From contig CAWCQU010000001.1 in the NCBI GenBank assembly GCA_963797765.1, forward strand, positions 186,001 to 250,000: DNA of 64,000 nt, given 5' to 3'. Position 1 is the first letter of the stretch, and the number at the start of each line of letters is the position of its first letter. A program made the position numbers and the translations under genes. Origin of the DNA: JBGPTK01 sp963797765 (GTDB lineage: Bacteria; Acidobacteriota; Terriglobia; Acidiferrales; UBA7541). Below are positions 53,848 to 64,000 of the stretch, piece by piece. Under the pieces are notes generated by a model, which worked only from the letters and a program-made list of their open reading frames with translations, did no database searches and had not been told where the DNA came from.

Positions 53848-56800
53848 GTGCTATCGGCCCGCGCGCGTGAGACTTCCCAACAGCGGATGGGCTTAGCTGC
53901 ATGTGTGGTTTCCGGACTCATTCTCGCTGTGCTTGCCACTTCAGTATCCGCAGCACCCGGTTCCTTGAAGCATCCGCAAACCGTTGCAAGCACGCCATCC
54001 GCAAACGACAAGAGGGCTGTGATTCAACTGGAGGCGGGGAAAATACTCGAGGAAACGCTCGGCGGCGGCGAGAAGCATTCGTATGAGATTCAGGCGGATG
54101 CGGGACAATTTCTCCATGTGAGCGTGGAGCATCGGGGAATTGAAGTTGCGTCTATCCTCTATGATCCTGCCGGAAAGCAAATCGCCTCAATGCAAAGCCC
54201 CACTGGAGCTTTTGGATTGGACCAGGTTTCGATCATCGCGGACCTGAAAGGGGCATATCGGCTGGAAATCGCGCCCACCGATAAAAGTGCGCGGGCCGGA
54301 AGCTATCAGCCTTTCCATCAGCCCGCTGCGTTCGCCCACCGAAACCGACCGCGCGCGTATTTCCGCGGAGCGCAGCTTTGCCGAAGCTGTGGATCTGAAA
54401 AACCAGGGCAGCGCCGATTCGCTGCGGCAGGCGGCCCAGAAGTTTGAGCAAACTCTGCCGGCTTGGCGGGCGGCAGGCGACAGCTATCAGGAAGCGTTGG
54501 CGCTAACGGAAAAGGGCGAAGTGGCTGCGGCGTTGGGCGATCGAAAACAGGGCCTGGACAGCTTTAACCAGGCGCTGCCTCTGTGGCGTTCGTTGAAAGA
54601 CCAGATCGACGAGGCAGTTACGCTCGACGATATCGGCCTGATTCAGGAGGCCTTCGGCGACCGGCGGAAAGCATTGGAATATTACAACCAGGCTCTGCCG
54701 CTCTTCCTTGCAGCGGGTGACCGGCGAGGCCAGGGCATGGCGCTTACCAGCATCGGACAGGCGCATAAATTTCTGGGGCAGGAACAAGAAGCGCTCGATG
54801 ATTACAACCGGGCGTTACTTCTCGAAAGGGAAGTGGGCGACCAGTTGGGTGAAGCCGTCATCCTTAATAATATCGGCCGGTTGTTCGAGGGGCAGGGCGA
54901 CCGGAGAAAGGCTCTGGAATATTACGCCCAGGCGCTTCAGGTGAATCGCTCGATCGGCAATCGAAGAAACGAAGCGATCAATCTAAATAACATGGGCCTC
55001 TCTTATTTGTACCTGGGCGAACAGCAAAAAGCCTTGGAACATTTCGAGCAGGCGCTGCCCTTGCGCCGTTCCACCGGGGACCGTTTGGGCGAGGCCAGGA
55101 CCTTGAACAACATCGGCCTGGCCTGGGATAACCTGGGGCAGGGCCAGAAAGCGATCGATTATTACAGCCAGGCGCTGGCGTTGTATCAAGCCGTGGGAGA
55201 CCGCAGCGATGAAGGGGTAACTCTCAGCAATATAGGCTTGTTATATCGCAACCAGGGCGATTCGGAAAAAGCGCTGGACAATTTTAACCGGGCCTTGTTG
55301 CTGCACCGAGCGACGGGAAACGCGTCGGGTGAAGCAGCAGTCCTGCACAATATGGCGTTGATCTATACCGATCGGGGCGATCTGCAAAAAGCGCTGGAGA
55401 CTTTCCTGCAAGCGCTGCAAATCGCGCGCGCGATCGGAAACCGGGCCGAGGAAATGAGCATCCTCGATTCCATCGGCTGGGTCTACGAACATCTCGGAAA
55501 CCACGAAAAAGCCCTGGAGAATTATTCCCTGGCGCTTTCGATTTCTCGATCCGTCAACGACCCCAAGTGGGAAGGTTCGATCCTAAGCGATCTTATGGCC
55601 TATTGGCGCACCGAAAAGAAGCCGGCACCGGCAATCTTTTTCGGGAAACAGGCTGTGAATAAATACCAGGAGATGCGCGCGAACATCAGCGGGCTCGCAA
55701 AGGAAACGCAGCAAAGCTTTTTGAAATCGAAAGAGAAAACGTATCGTGATCTTGCCGGCCTGCTGATCGCGGAGGGCCGCTTGCCCGAGGCCGAGCAGGT
55801 GCTCAATCTGCTCAAAAATGATGAATATTTTGAATTCATCCGGCGGGATGGACATGCCGCTTCCTCGCTGTCGGCTCCCGTGAACCTAACGAAAGGCGAG
55901 GAGACGGTCAACCGGCAGTATGAAGCAAACGCCGGCCGGGTGACGGCGGCCGGAAAGGAATGGGCGGCGTTGCGTGCGAAGCCCTCGCGGACGCCGGAAG
56001 AGGAGAAACATCTGGCGGAGCTTTCGGAGCAATTGAAGGTGGCGAACGAGGCGTGGGGGAAGTTTCTGAGCGGACTTTACGAGGAGTTCGGAAAGACGAA
56101 ACAGTCGCAGACCACGGTTGAAAATCTGAAAGAGAGCGCCAGCGGAATGCAGCGCGTGGTGCGCGCACTGGACGCGGGAACCGTGGCGCTCTACACGCTA
56201 GTGGGGGAAGAGAAATATCGTGTGATTGTGGTGACGCCGACGGTGATGGTGGCGCGGGAATATCCGATCACGGCGGCGGAATTGCGCAAGAAGGTGTTTG
56301 AATTCCGGCAGGCGCTGGTGAATCCGAAATCGGATCCGGTGCCGCAGGCGCGGGAGCTTTACAAAATACTGGTAGGACCGGCGGCGGAGGATATCGCGGG
56401 AGCGAAGGCAGTCACATTGATGTGGTCGCTGGACGAGGTGCTGCGCTATCTGCCGATGGCGGCGCTACATGACGGGCACGAATATCTGGTGGAGAAATAC
56501 CGGATCACGGTGTTCACTCCGGCGAGCGTTGCGGAGCTTACCAGCCGTCCGAACGTAAAAGCATGGCAGGGATTGGGTATGGGCGTATCGAAATCTTACG
56601 GGCAATTTCCGGCGTTGCCGGCGGTTCCGGAAGAATTGCGCCGCGTGATACGGGAGGCAAACGAAGCGCGGCCGGAGGGCGTCTTGCCCGGAGAAGTGAT
56701 GCTCGACGAACAGTTCACGGAAGCGAGTATGAAGAAAGCGCTGGAGCATAAATATCCGCTCGTGCATATAGCGAGCCATTTTGATTTCCAGGCGGGAAAC

Positions 56801-57313
56801 GAAACGAATTCTTTTCTGTTGCTGGGCGGGAAAGATGAGCAAGGAGTCCGACTGACGCTGGCTGAAATTCGAGAAGATCCAGAATTTACATTTGCCGACA
56901 CCGAACTGCTGACGCTTTCGGCGTGTGACACGGCAGTGGGCGGAGCAGGAGGAGACGGACGCGAAGTGGATGGCTTGGGGATTTTGGCGCAACAGAAAGG
57001 CGCGAAAGCGGTGGTGGCAAGCCTGTGGGGAGTGTCTGACGCGAGCACGGGATTGCTGATGCAGAAATTTTACAGGGAATGGACGACGCATCCGGCGATG
57101 CCGAAAGCGGAAGCGCTGCGGCTGGCCCAAGTGGCGCTGTTGAGCGGAAAGATTGGCGGATCGCGTGCCAGCGGCAATCGAGGCGTGAAGATAGAAAGTG
57201 GCAGTGGATGGCCTGCCTCGAATGGCGGCGGCAACAACAACAGCGCGGGACAGGCAAACTATACCCATCCTTATTATTGGGCGCCATTTATTCTGATTGG
57301 AAATTGGAGATGA
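53848..57313 (+). CDS. exported TPR-CHAT (caspase-like) protein, one frameshift
   Basis: When repaired this is about 1,155 residues. It begins with a signal peptide (ACVVSGLILAVLATSVSA), then a small beta domain (GEKHSYEIQADAGQFLHVSVEHRG). One extra C at 54310-54311 shifts the frame; after it come about ten TPR units of 40 residues (residues about 210-585; consensus A-L-x-x-Y/F-x-Q-A-L-x-L-x-R, LNNIGL). A helical linker follows, then the CHAT protease domain at about 800-1155. The catalytic pair is present: His in VHIASHF (near residue 975) and Cys in LLTLSACDTAVGG (near 1025). CHAT proteins are caspase/separase relatives. It leads an operon with a CHASE2 cyclase and a DUF928-like protein. 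Target proteins are unknown. Confidence 0.82.
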
Positions 57314-57379
57314 AGACTTTTCGCCGCGAGAAATTTCCGGATTTCGCCGGGCGCGGTGGCGCTGGAGCGCGCCCGTAAA

Positions 57380-59290
57380 ATGCAGTCTTCCGACCAACCG
57401 AACGGCGGCGCGCTTGCCGCGCACAATCCCGAGGACGCCCAAAAGAAGCCCGCACTGCTTCCTGTTGTGACGGCGAGCGTGGTGCTTGCCGCGCTGATCT
57501 GCGCGGTGGCGGGAGGTCTGGCCGTTGCAGGCCTGTTTCATGCAGCTGATCTGCAAGGATACGATTTATTGGTGTTCGCGCGCGGTTCAGCCGCGCCGCC
57601 CAACAATATTGTTGTGGTGGATTTTGATGAAGCCTCCGTGCGGGCCTACAACGCGTTTCCGATTCCGCGAGATCTGCTGGGCGAAGTGCTGAGTAAAATT
57701 TCCGAGGGATCGCCGAAAGCAATCGGGCTGGATGTAATTCTGGATAAGGCGCGCGCGCCCGCCGCCGACCGGCGGCTGGCGGAAGCGCTGCAGAGCGCAG
57801 GCAATGTAATTCTGGCGAGCGGCTACGGGTTCGGAACCACGCCGCAGGATAATCCGCTTCCGGAATTCCAGGATGCTGCCGCGGGGGTTGCTTTTGGCGA
57901 TTTGCCGCTCGATGAAGACGGAGCGGTTCGCCGGATGTATCTGCAGTTGCGAACAGCGGGATATGAGGCAGTGTCGTTTCCGGTAGCGATGGCGGAATAT
58001 TATTCCGGCCAGCAGCTTGCGCCGGGAGCCGCTGGATTCCATCTTTTGGGTGCGGCCAAAATTCCTCTGGTCACGCGCGATCCTGATTCCGCGCTGATTG
58101 ATTTTCACGCGTCGCGGCCGGCGCAGACGGTGACGGTTCAGGAATTGTTGAATCCCGAATTTTCCACGGCGCTCTTCAGCGGAAAAATTGTGCTGGTCGG
58201 GCAGAGCAGCACATTTGGCAAGGACATTTATATCACTCCGGCGTCGCGATTCCGGCCGGTCACAGCGGGGCGCGCCATGCTTTCCGGAACTGAGATTCAC
58301 GCCGCGGCGATCGCGACGCTGGTTTCCGGCAAAACGATTCGAGTGCTCTCTTCGCGTTCGCTGTGGGGAATCAATTTCCTGGCGGCTGTGGTATTGGTTG
58401 CGCTGGTGTCGCGAGCCAGGCCGCCCTGGGCCGTTGCGTTAACGCTCGCGGCGGTTCTAACAGCGGCGGGCCTCGCTTTGCTTTTGTTCGAGCGCCAGAT
58501 TTGGATGAAGTTCGTATCGACCGAGGCGGCCATTCTTCTGGCGCTGCCCGCGGGATTGGGATACCGGTTCACGGAAGAGCGCCGCCTGAAGAAATTTGCG
58601 GAAGCGGAGCGCCGGCAACTGATGTCGGTTTTCGAGCGCTACGTATCGCCGGAAGTAGCGGCGGAAATCTGGCAGCGCCGCGGCGAAATTGTGCTGGCGG
58701 GAGAAGAAAGAATTGCCACCGTGCTGTTTTCGGATATCCGGAACTTTTCGGCGCTGACGGCCGGGAAGCCTTCGGCACAGGTGCTGGCGTGGCTGAATCA
58801 CTATATGGCGGCAATGAGCGAAGTGGTGAAAGCGAACGGCGGCTATCTGAATAAATTTATTGGCGACGGAATCATGGTTGTTTTCGGCGCGCCGCTCAGC
58901 CGGGGAGTGCAAGAAGATGCGTGCCGGGCCGTTGAGACCGCGCTCGCGATGCTACGGCGGTTGGAAGAATTGAACGGAAATGTTTCGCCGGGCCAGCCGC
59001 AACTGAAAATCGGAATCGGACTTCATACTGGCCCGCTGACTGCCGGGAATGTGGGCTCGCCGGAACGAATGGAATATTCCGTGATCGGAGATACAGTGAA
59101 TCTTTCTTCGCGGCTCGAATCGCTGACCAAGGAATTCAAGACCGATATTGTGATCAGCCCTCAGACGGAAGAACAAGTGAAGCTACGATTCAAGACGTTG
59201 GCGCTGGGAGCGGCGGAAGTTCGCGGGTTTCCGGGAGAGATCGACCTGTACACGATTCGAAGAAAAATCGCCGGGGAGGTAAATCGATGA
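57380..59290 (+). CDS. CHASE2-domain class III nucleotide cyclase
   Basis: This protein of about 636 residues has one N-terminal transmembrane helix and an extracytoplasmic CHASE2 sensor (DLLVFARGSAAPPNNIVVVDFDEASVRAYNAFPIPR to KIVLVGQSSTFGKDIYITPAS). Three further helices follow (about residues 325-400), then a class III cyclase catalytic domain. The two metal-binding aspartates are in VLFSDIRNFS and FIGDGIMVVFG, the purine-selecting Lys is in NKFIGDG with the partner in VIGDTVN, and the transition-state Asn-Arg pair is in NLSSRLE. These residues predict adenylate rather than guanylate cyclase. The start is uncertain: ATG at 57380 or a GTG at 57356. It overlaps the next gene by four bases (ATGA). 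Confidence 0.88.
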   Translation: MQSSDQPNGGALAAHNPEDAQKKPALLPVVTASVVLAALICAVAGGLAVAGLFHAADLQGYDLLVFARGSAAPPNNIVVVDFDEASVRAYNAFPIPRDLLGEVLSKISEGSPKAIGLDVILDKARAPAADRRLAEALQSAGNVILASGYGFGTTPQDNPLPEFQDAAAGVAFGDLPLDEDGAVRRMYLQLRTAGYEAVSFPVAMAEYYSGQQLAPGAAGFHLLGAAKIPLVTRDPDSALIDFHASRPAQTVTVQELLNPEFSTALFSGKIVLVGQSSTFGKDIYITPASRFRPVTAGRAMLSGTEIHAAAIATLVSGKTIRVLSSRSLWGINFLAAVVLVALVSRARPPWAVALTLAAVLTAAGLALLLFERQIWMKFVSTEAAILLALPAGLGYRFTEERRLKKFAEAERRQLMSVFERYVSPEVAAEIWQRRGEIVLAGEERIATVLFSDIRNFSALTAGKPSAQVLAWLNHYMAAMSEVVKANGGYLNKFIGDGIMVVFGAPLSRGVQEDACRAVETALAMLRRLEELNGNVSPGQPQLKIGIGLHTGPLTAGNVGSPERMEYSVIGDTVNLSSRLESLTKEFKTDIVISPQTEEQVKLRFKTLALGAAEVRGFPGEIDLYTIRRKIAGEVNR

Positions 59291-60141
59291 TTCACACCCG
59301 CGCTAAAGATAAATATCCGGCGGATGGCCAGGGAGGGAATCGCCGGGCCATTCGAATATTTCTCGCAGCCGTTTTTCTGTTGCCGGCAATCGGGCCAGCG
59401 TTGGTTCCAAGTCACGCTCAGGACACTGGGCAGACGCAAAAATCCGCGCCGGTCCCCGCGCCAAAACCGAAGCCCGGGAAAAAACCAGCGCCAAAGCGCT
59501 TGATCGTAAATCTTTCAGGCTTTGAGATGCTGAAGCCGGATCAACTGAAATCGCAATCGAGCACCCTCGCGGCCACACGGGGAGAATTGCCGCCGACCGC
59601 TCTTGCGCCGAAACTGGGAAAATTTTATGGGGCGAGCGCGATGTTTGCCTGGAAGTATCCGGGGGAAGACCAAAAGTTTTCTCTGGTGATTACCGATGAT
59701 CGAGGCAAGGCGATCTTCCGGACGGACGTCACGGGAAACAATCTCATCTACCCCCCTGATGCGCCGCGCCTGGAACCTGGCATCGTATATTCCTGGATCG
59801 TGCAAATGACCACCGCGCAGGAATTATCTCCGCCCTCGACTCCAATGGAGTTTGTTCCAGTCTCCGAAGGAGAGCGCAAGGAGATTGATCAGGAGTTGGC
59901 GGCGGCCGAAAATAAAGATGCTTATGAAGACGGACTTGCGAGGGCGAAGGTTTTCGTCGAGCACCGCCTGTGGTATGACGCAATCGGAGCTTATGCCGAT
60001 TTAATCTCACGGTTTCCCGATCGAGCGGAACTCCATGAGAATCGCGGAATGATCTACGCGCAACTCAAAATCACCCAGCCGCTCTCCGATCGGGATTTCG
60101 CCCGCGCCGATCAACTGGAAGCACAGGCGAAGAGTAAATAA
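59287..60141 (+). CDS. exported DUF928-like protein
   Basis: This 284-residue protein has a signal peptide (FLAAVFLLPAIGPALVPSHAQ), a proline/lysine-rich linker and a beta domain similar to DUF928 (ASAMFAWKYPGEDQKFSLVITDDRGKAIFRTDVTG, RLEPGIVYSWIVQM). The end is a helical TPR-like stretch (YEDGLARAKVFVEHRLWYDAIGAYADLISRFPDRAELHENRG). It is coupled to the cyclase gene by an ATGA overlap. In cyanobacteria DUF928 genes often neighbour CHAT and CHASE2 genes, so the grouping supports the assignment. The function of DUF928 is not known. Confidence 0.65.
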   Translation: MIHTRAKDKYPADGQGGNRRAIRIFLAAVFLLPAIGPALVPSHAQDTGQTQKSAPVPAPKPKPGKKPAPKRLIVNLSGFEMLKPDQLKSQSSTLAATRGELPPTALAPKLGKFYGASAMFAWKYPGEDQKFSLVITDDRGKAIFRTDVTGNNLIYPPDAPRLEPGIVYSWIVQMTTAQELSPPSTPMEFVPVSEGERKEIDQELAAAENKDAYEDGLARAKVFVEHRLWYDAIGAYADLISRFPDRAELHENRGMIYAQLKITQPLSDRDFARADQLEAQAKSK

Positions 60142-60168
60142 AGATTTGTGGTGCGAGGGCGCAATCCA

Positions 60169-62835
60169 TTATTCGTAACGCAGAGCGACCATGGGATCGA
60201 CGCGCATGGCCCGCCGCGCCGGGATGTAGCAAGCAGCGAGCGCGATGAGGATCAGCAAAACCGCCACGCCGGCAAAAGTGAACGGATCGGTGGCGCTGAC
60301 GCCGAAAAGCAAACTGGAGAGCAAGCGCGTGAGCGCGAGGGATGCCGCCACGCCGGCGACGACTCCGATGCCAGCCAGCTTTACTCCGTGTCCGAGCACC
60401 AGGCGCAACACGTGGCGACGTTGCGCTCCCAAGGCTATGCGAATGCCGATTTCATTTGTGCGCTGCGTCACCGCATAGCTCATCACTCCGTAAAGACCGA
60501 TGGCCGCCAGCAGCAGGGCCACGCTACCCAAAACACTGAGCAGGCTGGCCGAAATTTTCTGGGAGAAAAGCGAGGCAGCGATGCTGTCGCTCAAGGAAGC
60601 GGCGTCGAAAACAGGAACTGCCGGATCGGCGGATTGCGCCTCGCGGCGCAATGCGATGGTCGCGCTATTCATCGAATCGGATGTGCGAACGTAGAAAACC
60701 AGGCCCATCTCCGGCCGATAGATCTGGCGAATCGGAACGTAAAAATACGGCGTCGCGGCTTCGTTGAGCCGGTAAATCTTGCTGTCCTGAACAACGCCGG
60801 TAATCGTGAACCACTTTCCCCAGCCTTGTACCTGGCGGCCAACAGCGGTTCCCTTGGGGATGAAGCGGCGGACAAACTCCTGATTCACGATCATCACCGG
60901 CGGAGCGGTCATGCCGTCGCTCAGGTTGAAGTCGCGGCCTTCGAGGATCGGGATTTTCATCAAGTCAAAATATCCGGGTGCGGCCAGAGTGCGGTAGATT
61001 TTCATGTTCTCGCTGGGCGGAGGGATGTAACCCTGGATTTGCAAATCCTCCCATGATCCGGCGCTGACGCTGAGAGGCACGTAATCGGCATAACTGACGG
61101 CAGTGACGCCCGGTTGGCGCTCGAGCCGCTCGCGCAACCGGCGGCAAAATGAATCCGCCTGACGCGCGTCATAGTTTGCTGCTGATAGGCCAAGCTGGGC
61201 GATGGCAACATGTTCGGGATCGAATCCCGGCCGTATTTCGCTCACATGGCGGAAACTTTTCACAAAAAGTCCCGCACCAATCAGAGCCACGACCGCGAGA
61301 GCCATTTCCGATACCACGAATAATCCTCGTAAACGGCCCGAATGGGTAGTTGACCCGGTGCGGCCGCCTTCATTGAGCATCTGGTTGACGTTACCTTTGG
61401 CCGCGTGCAGCGCGGGTGCGATTCCCGCAATCAGCGCCACCGCGAATGCCAGCGCTATGGTAAAGACCAACACTCCGGCATCCATCGGCGCTCGCGCCAG
61501 TGTTGGAGAGGAAGAGCGCGGAAGCAGATATCCCAGCGAGCCTCCCATCTCCGCAGCGATGGCCAGCCCAGCAAGCGACCCGGCTATGGCGATCAAGAGC
61601 GATTCGGTAAGAACCTGGCTGATCAAGCGCGAGCGCGACGCTCCCAGGGCCAGGCGCACGCCGAATTCCCTGTGTCGAGTGGTGGCGCGTGCGAGCAACA
61701 GATTCGCCACATTCGCGCAAACTATCAGAAGAAGGACGCCACAGGCTGCCATCAAGATCGTGAGCGGGTCCCGCAGGGAATCCTGAAGCCCGGAATGAGC
61801 TTTCCACATGGGCAGGAGAGTTGCACTCATGCCTTCGTTTGTATCGGCGTCTTCGCGGGCCATACCGTTTGCGTGGGACTGAACCTCGGCAGCAGCTTGC
61901 TCGATGGAGACGCCGGGAGCGAGGCGAGCGAGCACGCGAAACGTGCGCCACTTGCGATCCACCAGGGCTGAATCGCCCGTGGCAGTCAATTGGCCAAACA
62001 TCGTGGCAGGCGTCCACAGGTCAAAGGAAAGTCCAGGCATCGAGCCGTGGAATGCTTCGGGCGCTACACCGATGATCGTGTAAGGAACGTGATTGATGCG
62101 CAAGATTGCGCCGATGACGCGAGGATCGGCTCGATAATGACTGGTCCAGAACAAGTGGCTTAGAATGACCAAAGGATGCGCGTTCTGTTCGTGGTCCACT
62201 TCCGCGCTGGAGAAAAATCTGCCAAGTTCGGGATTCACACGCAACAAATCGAAGAAATTTCCGGAGACGGCTTCACCCCAAACACGCTCTACACGATCGT
62301 CATTTCCAGCCGCAAGCGCCAGGGGTTTCTCGACGGACATCGCGTCCACCAGCTTGCAGTTGTTGCGCAGATCGCGAAAATCCAGATAGGAAGTGTCTTT
62401 CCAGCCGCCATCGGGAGTCATCGTCTCCAACATCACCACGCGGCCTGGATCGCCTGCTCCCGGAAGAGGGTTGAGCAGAACGGAGCGGACCCAACTGAAA
62501 ATCGTGGTGGTGGCGCCAATGCCCAGCGCCAGGGTAAGGACCGCGACGGCAGCGAAGCCGGGGGATTTGCGCAGCGTGCGGAGCGCGTAGCGAACGTCCT
62601 GCGCGAGCGTTTCGAGCAAATGTACGCCGCGGGCTTCCCGGCACTCTTCTTTGATCTGATCGGCACCGCCGAATTCCAGGCGAGCGCGGCGTCGTGCTTC
62701 CACCCGAGGCACTCCCGACCGCACGAATTTCTCCACCTGATGATCGAAGTGGAAGCGCAGCTCATCGTCGAGTTCGCTTTCGACGGCATTGCGGCGAAAC
62801 AAGGCACGCAGGCGGGTTAGAAGTTCACTCACCAT
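60169..62835 (-). CDS. ADOP-type ABC permease (MacB-like)
   Basis: This 888-residue protein is an acidobacterial duplicated orphan permease. It begins with a soluble helical region (VESELDDELRFHFDHQVEKFVRSGVPRVEARRRARLEFGG), then two FtsX/MacB-type halves. Each half has a large periplasmic domain (TSYLDFRDLRNNCKL, HPLVILSHLFWTSHYRADP) and four transmembrane helices; the last ends QRTNEIGIRIALGAQRRHVLRLVLG and CYIPARRAMRVDPMVALRYE. No ATPase gene is adjacent, which is normal for this group. Members are thought to export or move hydrophobic compounds or lipoproteins; the substrate is unknown. It lies 75 bases from a similar gene. Confidence 0.92.
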   Translation of the reverse strand: MVSELLTRLRALFRRNAVESELDDELRFHFDHQVEKFVRSGVPRVEARRRARLEFGGADQIKEECREARGVHLLETLAQDVRYALRTLRKSPGFAAVAVLTLALGIGATTTIFSWVRSVLLNPLPGAGDPGRVVMLETMTPDGGWKDTSYLDFRDLRNNCKLVDAMSVEKPLALAAGNDDRVERVWGEAVSGNFFDLLRVNPELGRFFSSAEVDHEQNAHPLVILSHLFWTSHYRADPRVIGAILRINHVPYTIIGVAPEAFHGSMPGLSFDLWTPATMFGQLTATGDSALVDRKWRTFRVLARLAPGVSIEQAAAEVQSHANGMAREDADTNEGMSATLLPMWKAHSGLQDSLRDPLTILMAACGVLLLIVCANVANLLLARATTRHREFGVRLALGASRSRLISQVLTESLLIAIAGSLAGLAIAAEMGGSLGYLLPRSSSPTLARAPMDAGVLVFTIALAFAVALIAGIAPALHAAKGNVNQMLNEGGRTGSTTHSGRLRGLFVVSEMALAVVALIGAGLFVKSFRHVSEIRPGFDPEHVAIAQLGLSAANYDARQADSFCRRLRERLERQPGVTAVSYADYVPLSVSAGSWEDLQIQGYIPPPSENMKIYRTLAAPGYFDLMKIPILEGRDFNLSDGMTAPPVMIVNQEFVRRFIPKGTAVGRQVQGWGKWFTITGVVQDSKIYRLNEAATPYFYVPIRQIYRPEMGLVFYVRTSDSMNSATIALRREAQSADPAVPVFDAASLSDSIAASLFSQKISASLLSVLGSVALLLAAIGLYGVMSYAVTQRTNEIGIRIALGAQRRHVLRLVLGHGVKLAGIGVVAGVAASLALTRLLSSLLFGVSATDPFTFAGVAVLLILIALAACYIPARRAMRVDPMVALRYE

Positions 62836-62910
62836 CTTTCACTCTCCGAAACATCGAGACAAAATTCCGAGCAGCGCATTGCATGGCCAAGGCAAATCCG
62901 CAGCCATGCC

Positions 62911-64000
62911 TCATTCGTAGTGCAGTGCAGCCATGGGATCGACGCGCATTGCGCGGCGGGCCGGGATGTAGCAAGCGGCCAAGGCGACGATTGCCAGCAG
63001 AATTGCCACCAGCGCGATGGTCGCCGGGTCTGCCGGTTTCACTTCGAAGAGCATGCTAGCCATCACTCGCGTCAGGGCGAGCGCTCCGGCAACTCCCAGT
63101 GCAATCCCCGCCAACGCCATCCGCGCGCCGTCTCCCATCACAAGCCGCAGCACGTCACGCCGTTGCGCCCCAAGCGCGATGCGCACGCCGATCTCGTGGG
63201 TGCGCTGGCTTACAAAACAAGCGATCAGCCCATAAATGCCCACCGCCGCCAAAATCAGCGCGAGAGCGGCGAAGGTCCCCAGGAGCATCATGGTGAATCG
63301 CCGCTGTGCCACCGAAACGGCCATGAGTTCATCCATCGATTGAATGTCGCTCACGGGAATCTGGCGATCCACACTCCACACTTGCTTCTTCACCTCATCC
63401 ACAAGACCTGCTGAGGTGCTCTTCGTCCGAATCACCAGGGTCATCCAGCGGCGCCACGGTTCATCGGATTGCGGAAAAGGCGCATAGACTGCCGGATCCT
63501 GCGGCTGGTCCAAGCCCGAATGCTTTACGTCTCCCGCCACTCCGATAATCGTCATCCACAAATGAGGTCCTTTGCTTCTGCCCCAGTCGATCCGGGCGCC
63601 GATGGGATTTTCGTGTGGGAAAAATTCCTTTACAAACGTCTCATTTACGACGGCCACCAGCGGCTGCCCTTCCCGGTCCGAATCGGTGAAGCGGCGGCCG
63701 GCGCGAATCCGGATTTGCATCACCTGGAAGTAATCGCCCATCACCGAAAGCGTTTGCACATCCGGCTCGGCGCCCGCGGGCACCGGGGGCCGGCCGTCGA
63801 TCACCAGGCTGTGGCTCAAGAAATTTCCCCCCAGCGGAACATCGGTCACCATCGCGGCTTCGATGCCTGGCATCGAGTTGAGCCGGGTGAGCAGTTCGCG
63901 ACGAAAGTTGGTTTGCAGCGGAATTTCCGCGTAGCGAGTTGGCGGCAATTGCAGATGCATGGTGATCACGCCGGCCGGGCTGAATCCCGGATCGACGGAG
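62911..64000 (-). CDS. second ADOP-type ABC permease, 5' end outside the window
   Basis: This is the C-terminal 360 residues of a MacB-like ADOP permease that continues past base 64000. It shows the second periplasmic domain (YFQVMQIRIRAGRRFTDSDREGQPLVAVVNETFVKEFFPHENPIG), four helices and the ending QRTHEIGVRIALGAQRRDVLRLVMG, CYIPARRAMRVDPMAALHYE. It is close to the neighbouring gene in the last 100 residues, consistent with tandem duplication. The upstream half and start cannot be seen. Confidence 0.9.
   Translation of the reverse strand, partial: SVDPGFSPAGVITMHLQLPPTRYAEIPLQTNFRRELLTRLNSMPGIEAAMVTDVPLGGNFLSHSLVIDGRPPVPAGAEPDVQTLSVMGDYFQVMQIRIRAGRRFTDSDREGQPLVAVVNETFVKEFFPHENPIGARIDWGRSKGPHLWMTIIGVAGDVKHSGLDQPQDPAVYAPFPQSDEPWRRWMTLVIRTKSTSAGLVDEVKKQVWSVDRQIPVSDIQSMDELMAVSVAQRRFTMMLLGTFAALALILAAVGIYGLIACFVSQRTHEIGVRIALGAQRRDVLRLVMGDGARMALAGIALGVAGALALTRVMASMLFEVKPADPATIALVAILLAIVALAACYIPARRAMRVDPMAALHYE

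Overview
The window looks like a chromosomal segment of an Acidobacteriota (Acidobacteria) genome. The evidence is two tandem permeases of the acidobacterial duplicated orphan permease (ADOP, MacB-like) type at the right edge, a VWFA-related acidobacterial-type protein, an Oar-like TonB-dependent receptor with an N-terminal carboxypeptidase-regulatory-like domain, a TIGR03118-type protein, and very long surface proteins with Ig-like and choice-of-anchor repeats. No rRNA gene, CRISPR array, integrase or convincing intact tRNA was seen. About fourteen genes or gene parts are interrupted by single-base indels, several in short homopolymers, so long-read consensus error is a serious alternative to gene decay. 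I describe such loci as one gene and give the break points.

Left part (0-14 kb). A three-gene minus-strand unit (2852 to 59) encodes a helical protein with four aromatic 13-residue motifs, a protein made of 34 copies of a 9-residue unit SPFFGSAAA, and a SagB/ThcOx-type flavin dehydrogenase. It is the best candidate for an undescribed system, perhaps a multi-core modified-peptide pathway. Next come a broken giant surface protein (3571-9762), an alpha-hydroxy-acid oxidase, a START-like protein and a BrkB-type membrane protein. Among these lie remains of a TPR-CHAT gene and of an ABC-2 permease.

Middle (14-44 kb). In order: an NfnAB/GltA-like flavin and iron-sulfur oxidoreductase pair, a small zinc-ribbon protein, a PLP aminotransferase, a universal stress protein, and an ABC importer operon of the COG2984/COG4120/COG1101 type that contains a STAS protein. 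That operon diverges from a group II amino-acid decarboxylase. Then a Tat-type amidase, a triple-GAF sigma-54 activator, a STAS protein, a TIGR03118 protein, an ECF sigma factor, and an RND efflux operon (PadR, TolC, split RND pump, adaptor) with a perfect palindrome before PadR, followed by a VWA protein.

Accessory stretch (43.7-48.7 kb). REP-like palindromes, a RAYT/IS200-like element with about 95-bp inverted flanks, an EVE-domain protein with a nuclease-like C-terminal half, a small zinc protein, and an IS5-family element of about 848 bp that has cut the 3' end of a membrane-protein gene. Removing the element restores a hydrophobic C-terminus.

Right part (49-64 kb). A TonB-dependent receptor with a DUF5666-like partner; then a three-gene operon of a secreted TPR-CHAT caspase-like protein, a CHASE2 nucleotide cyclase and a DUF928-like secreted protein; then the two ADOP permeases, the last cut by the window edge.
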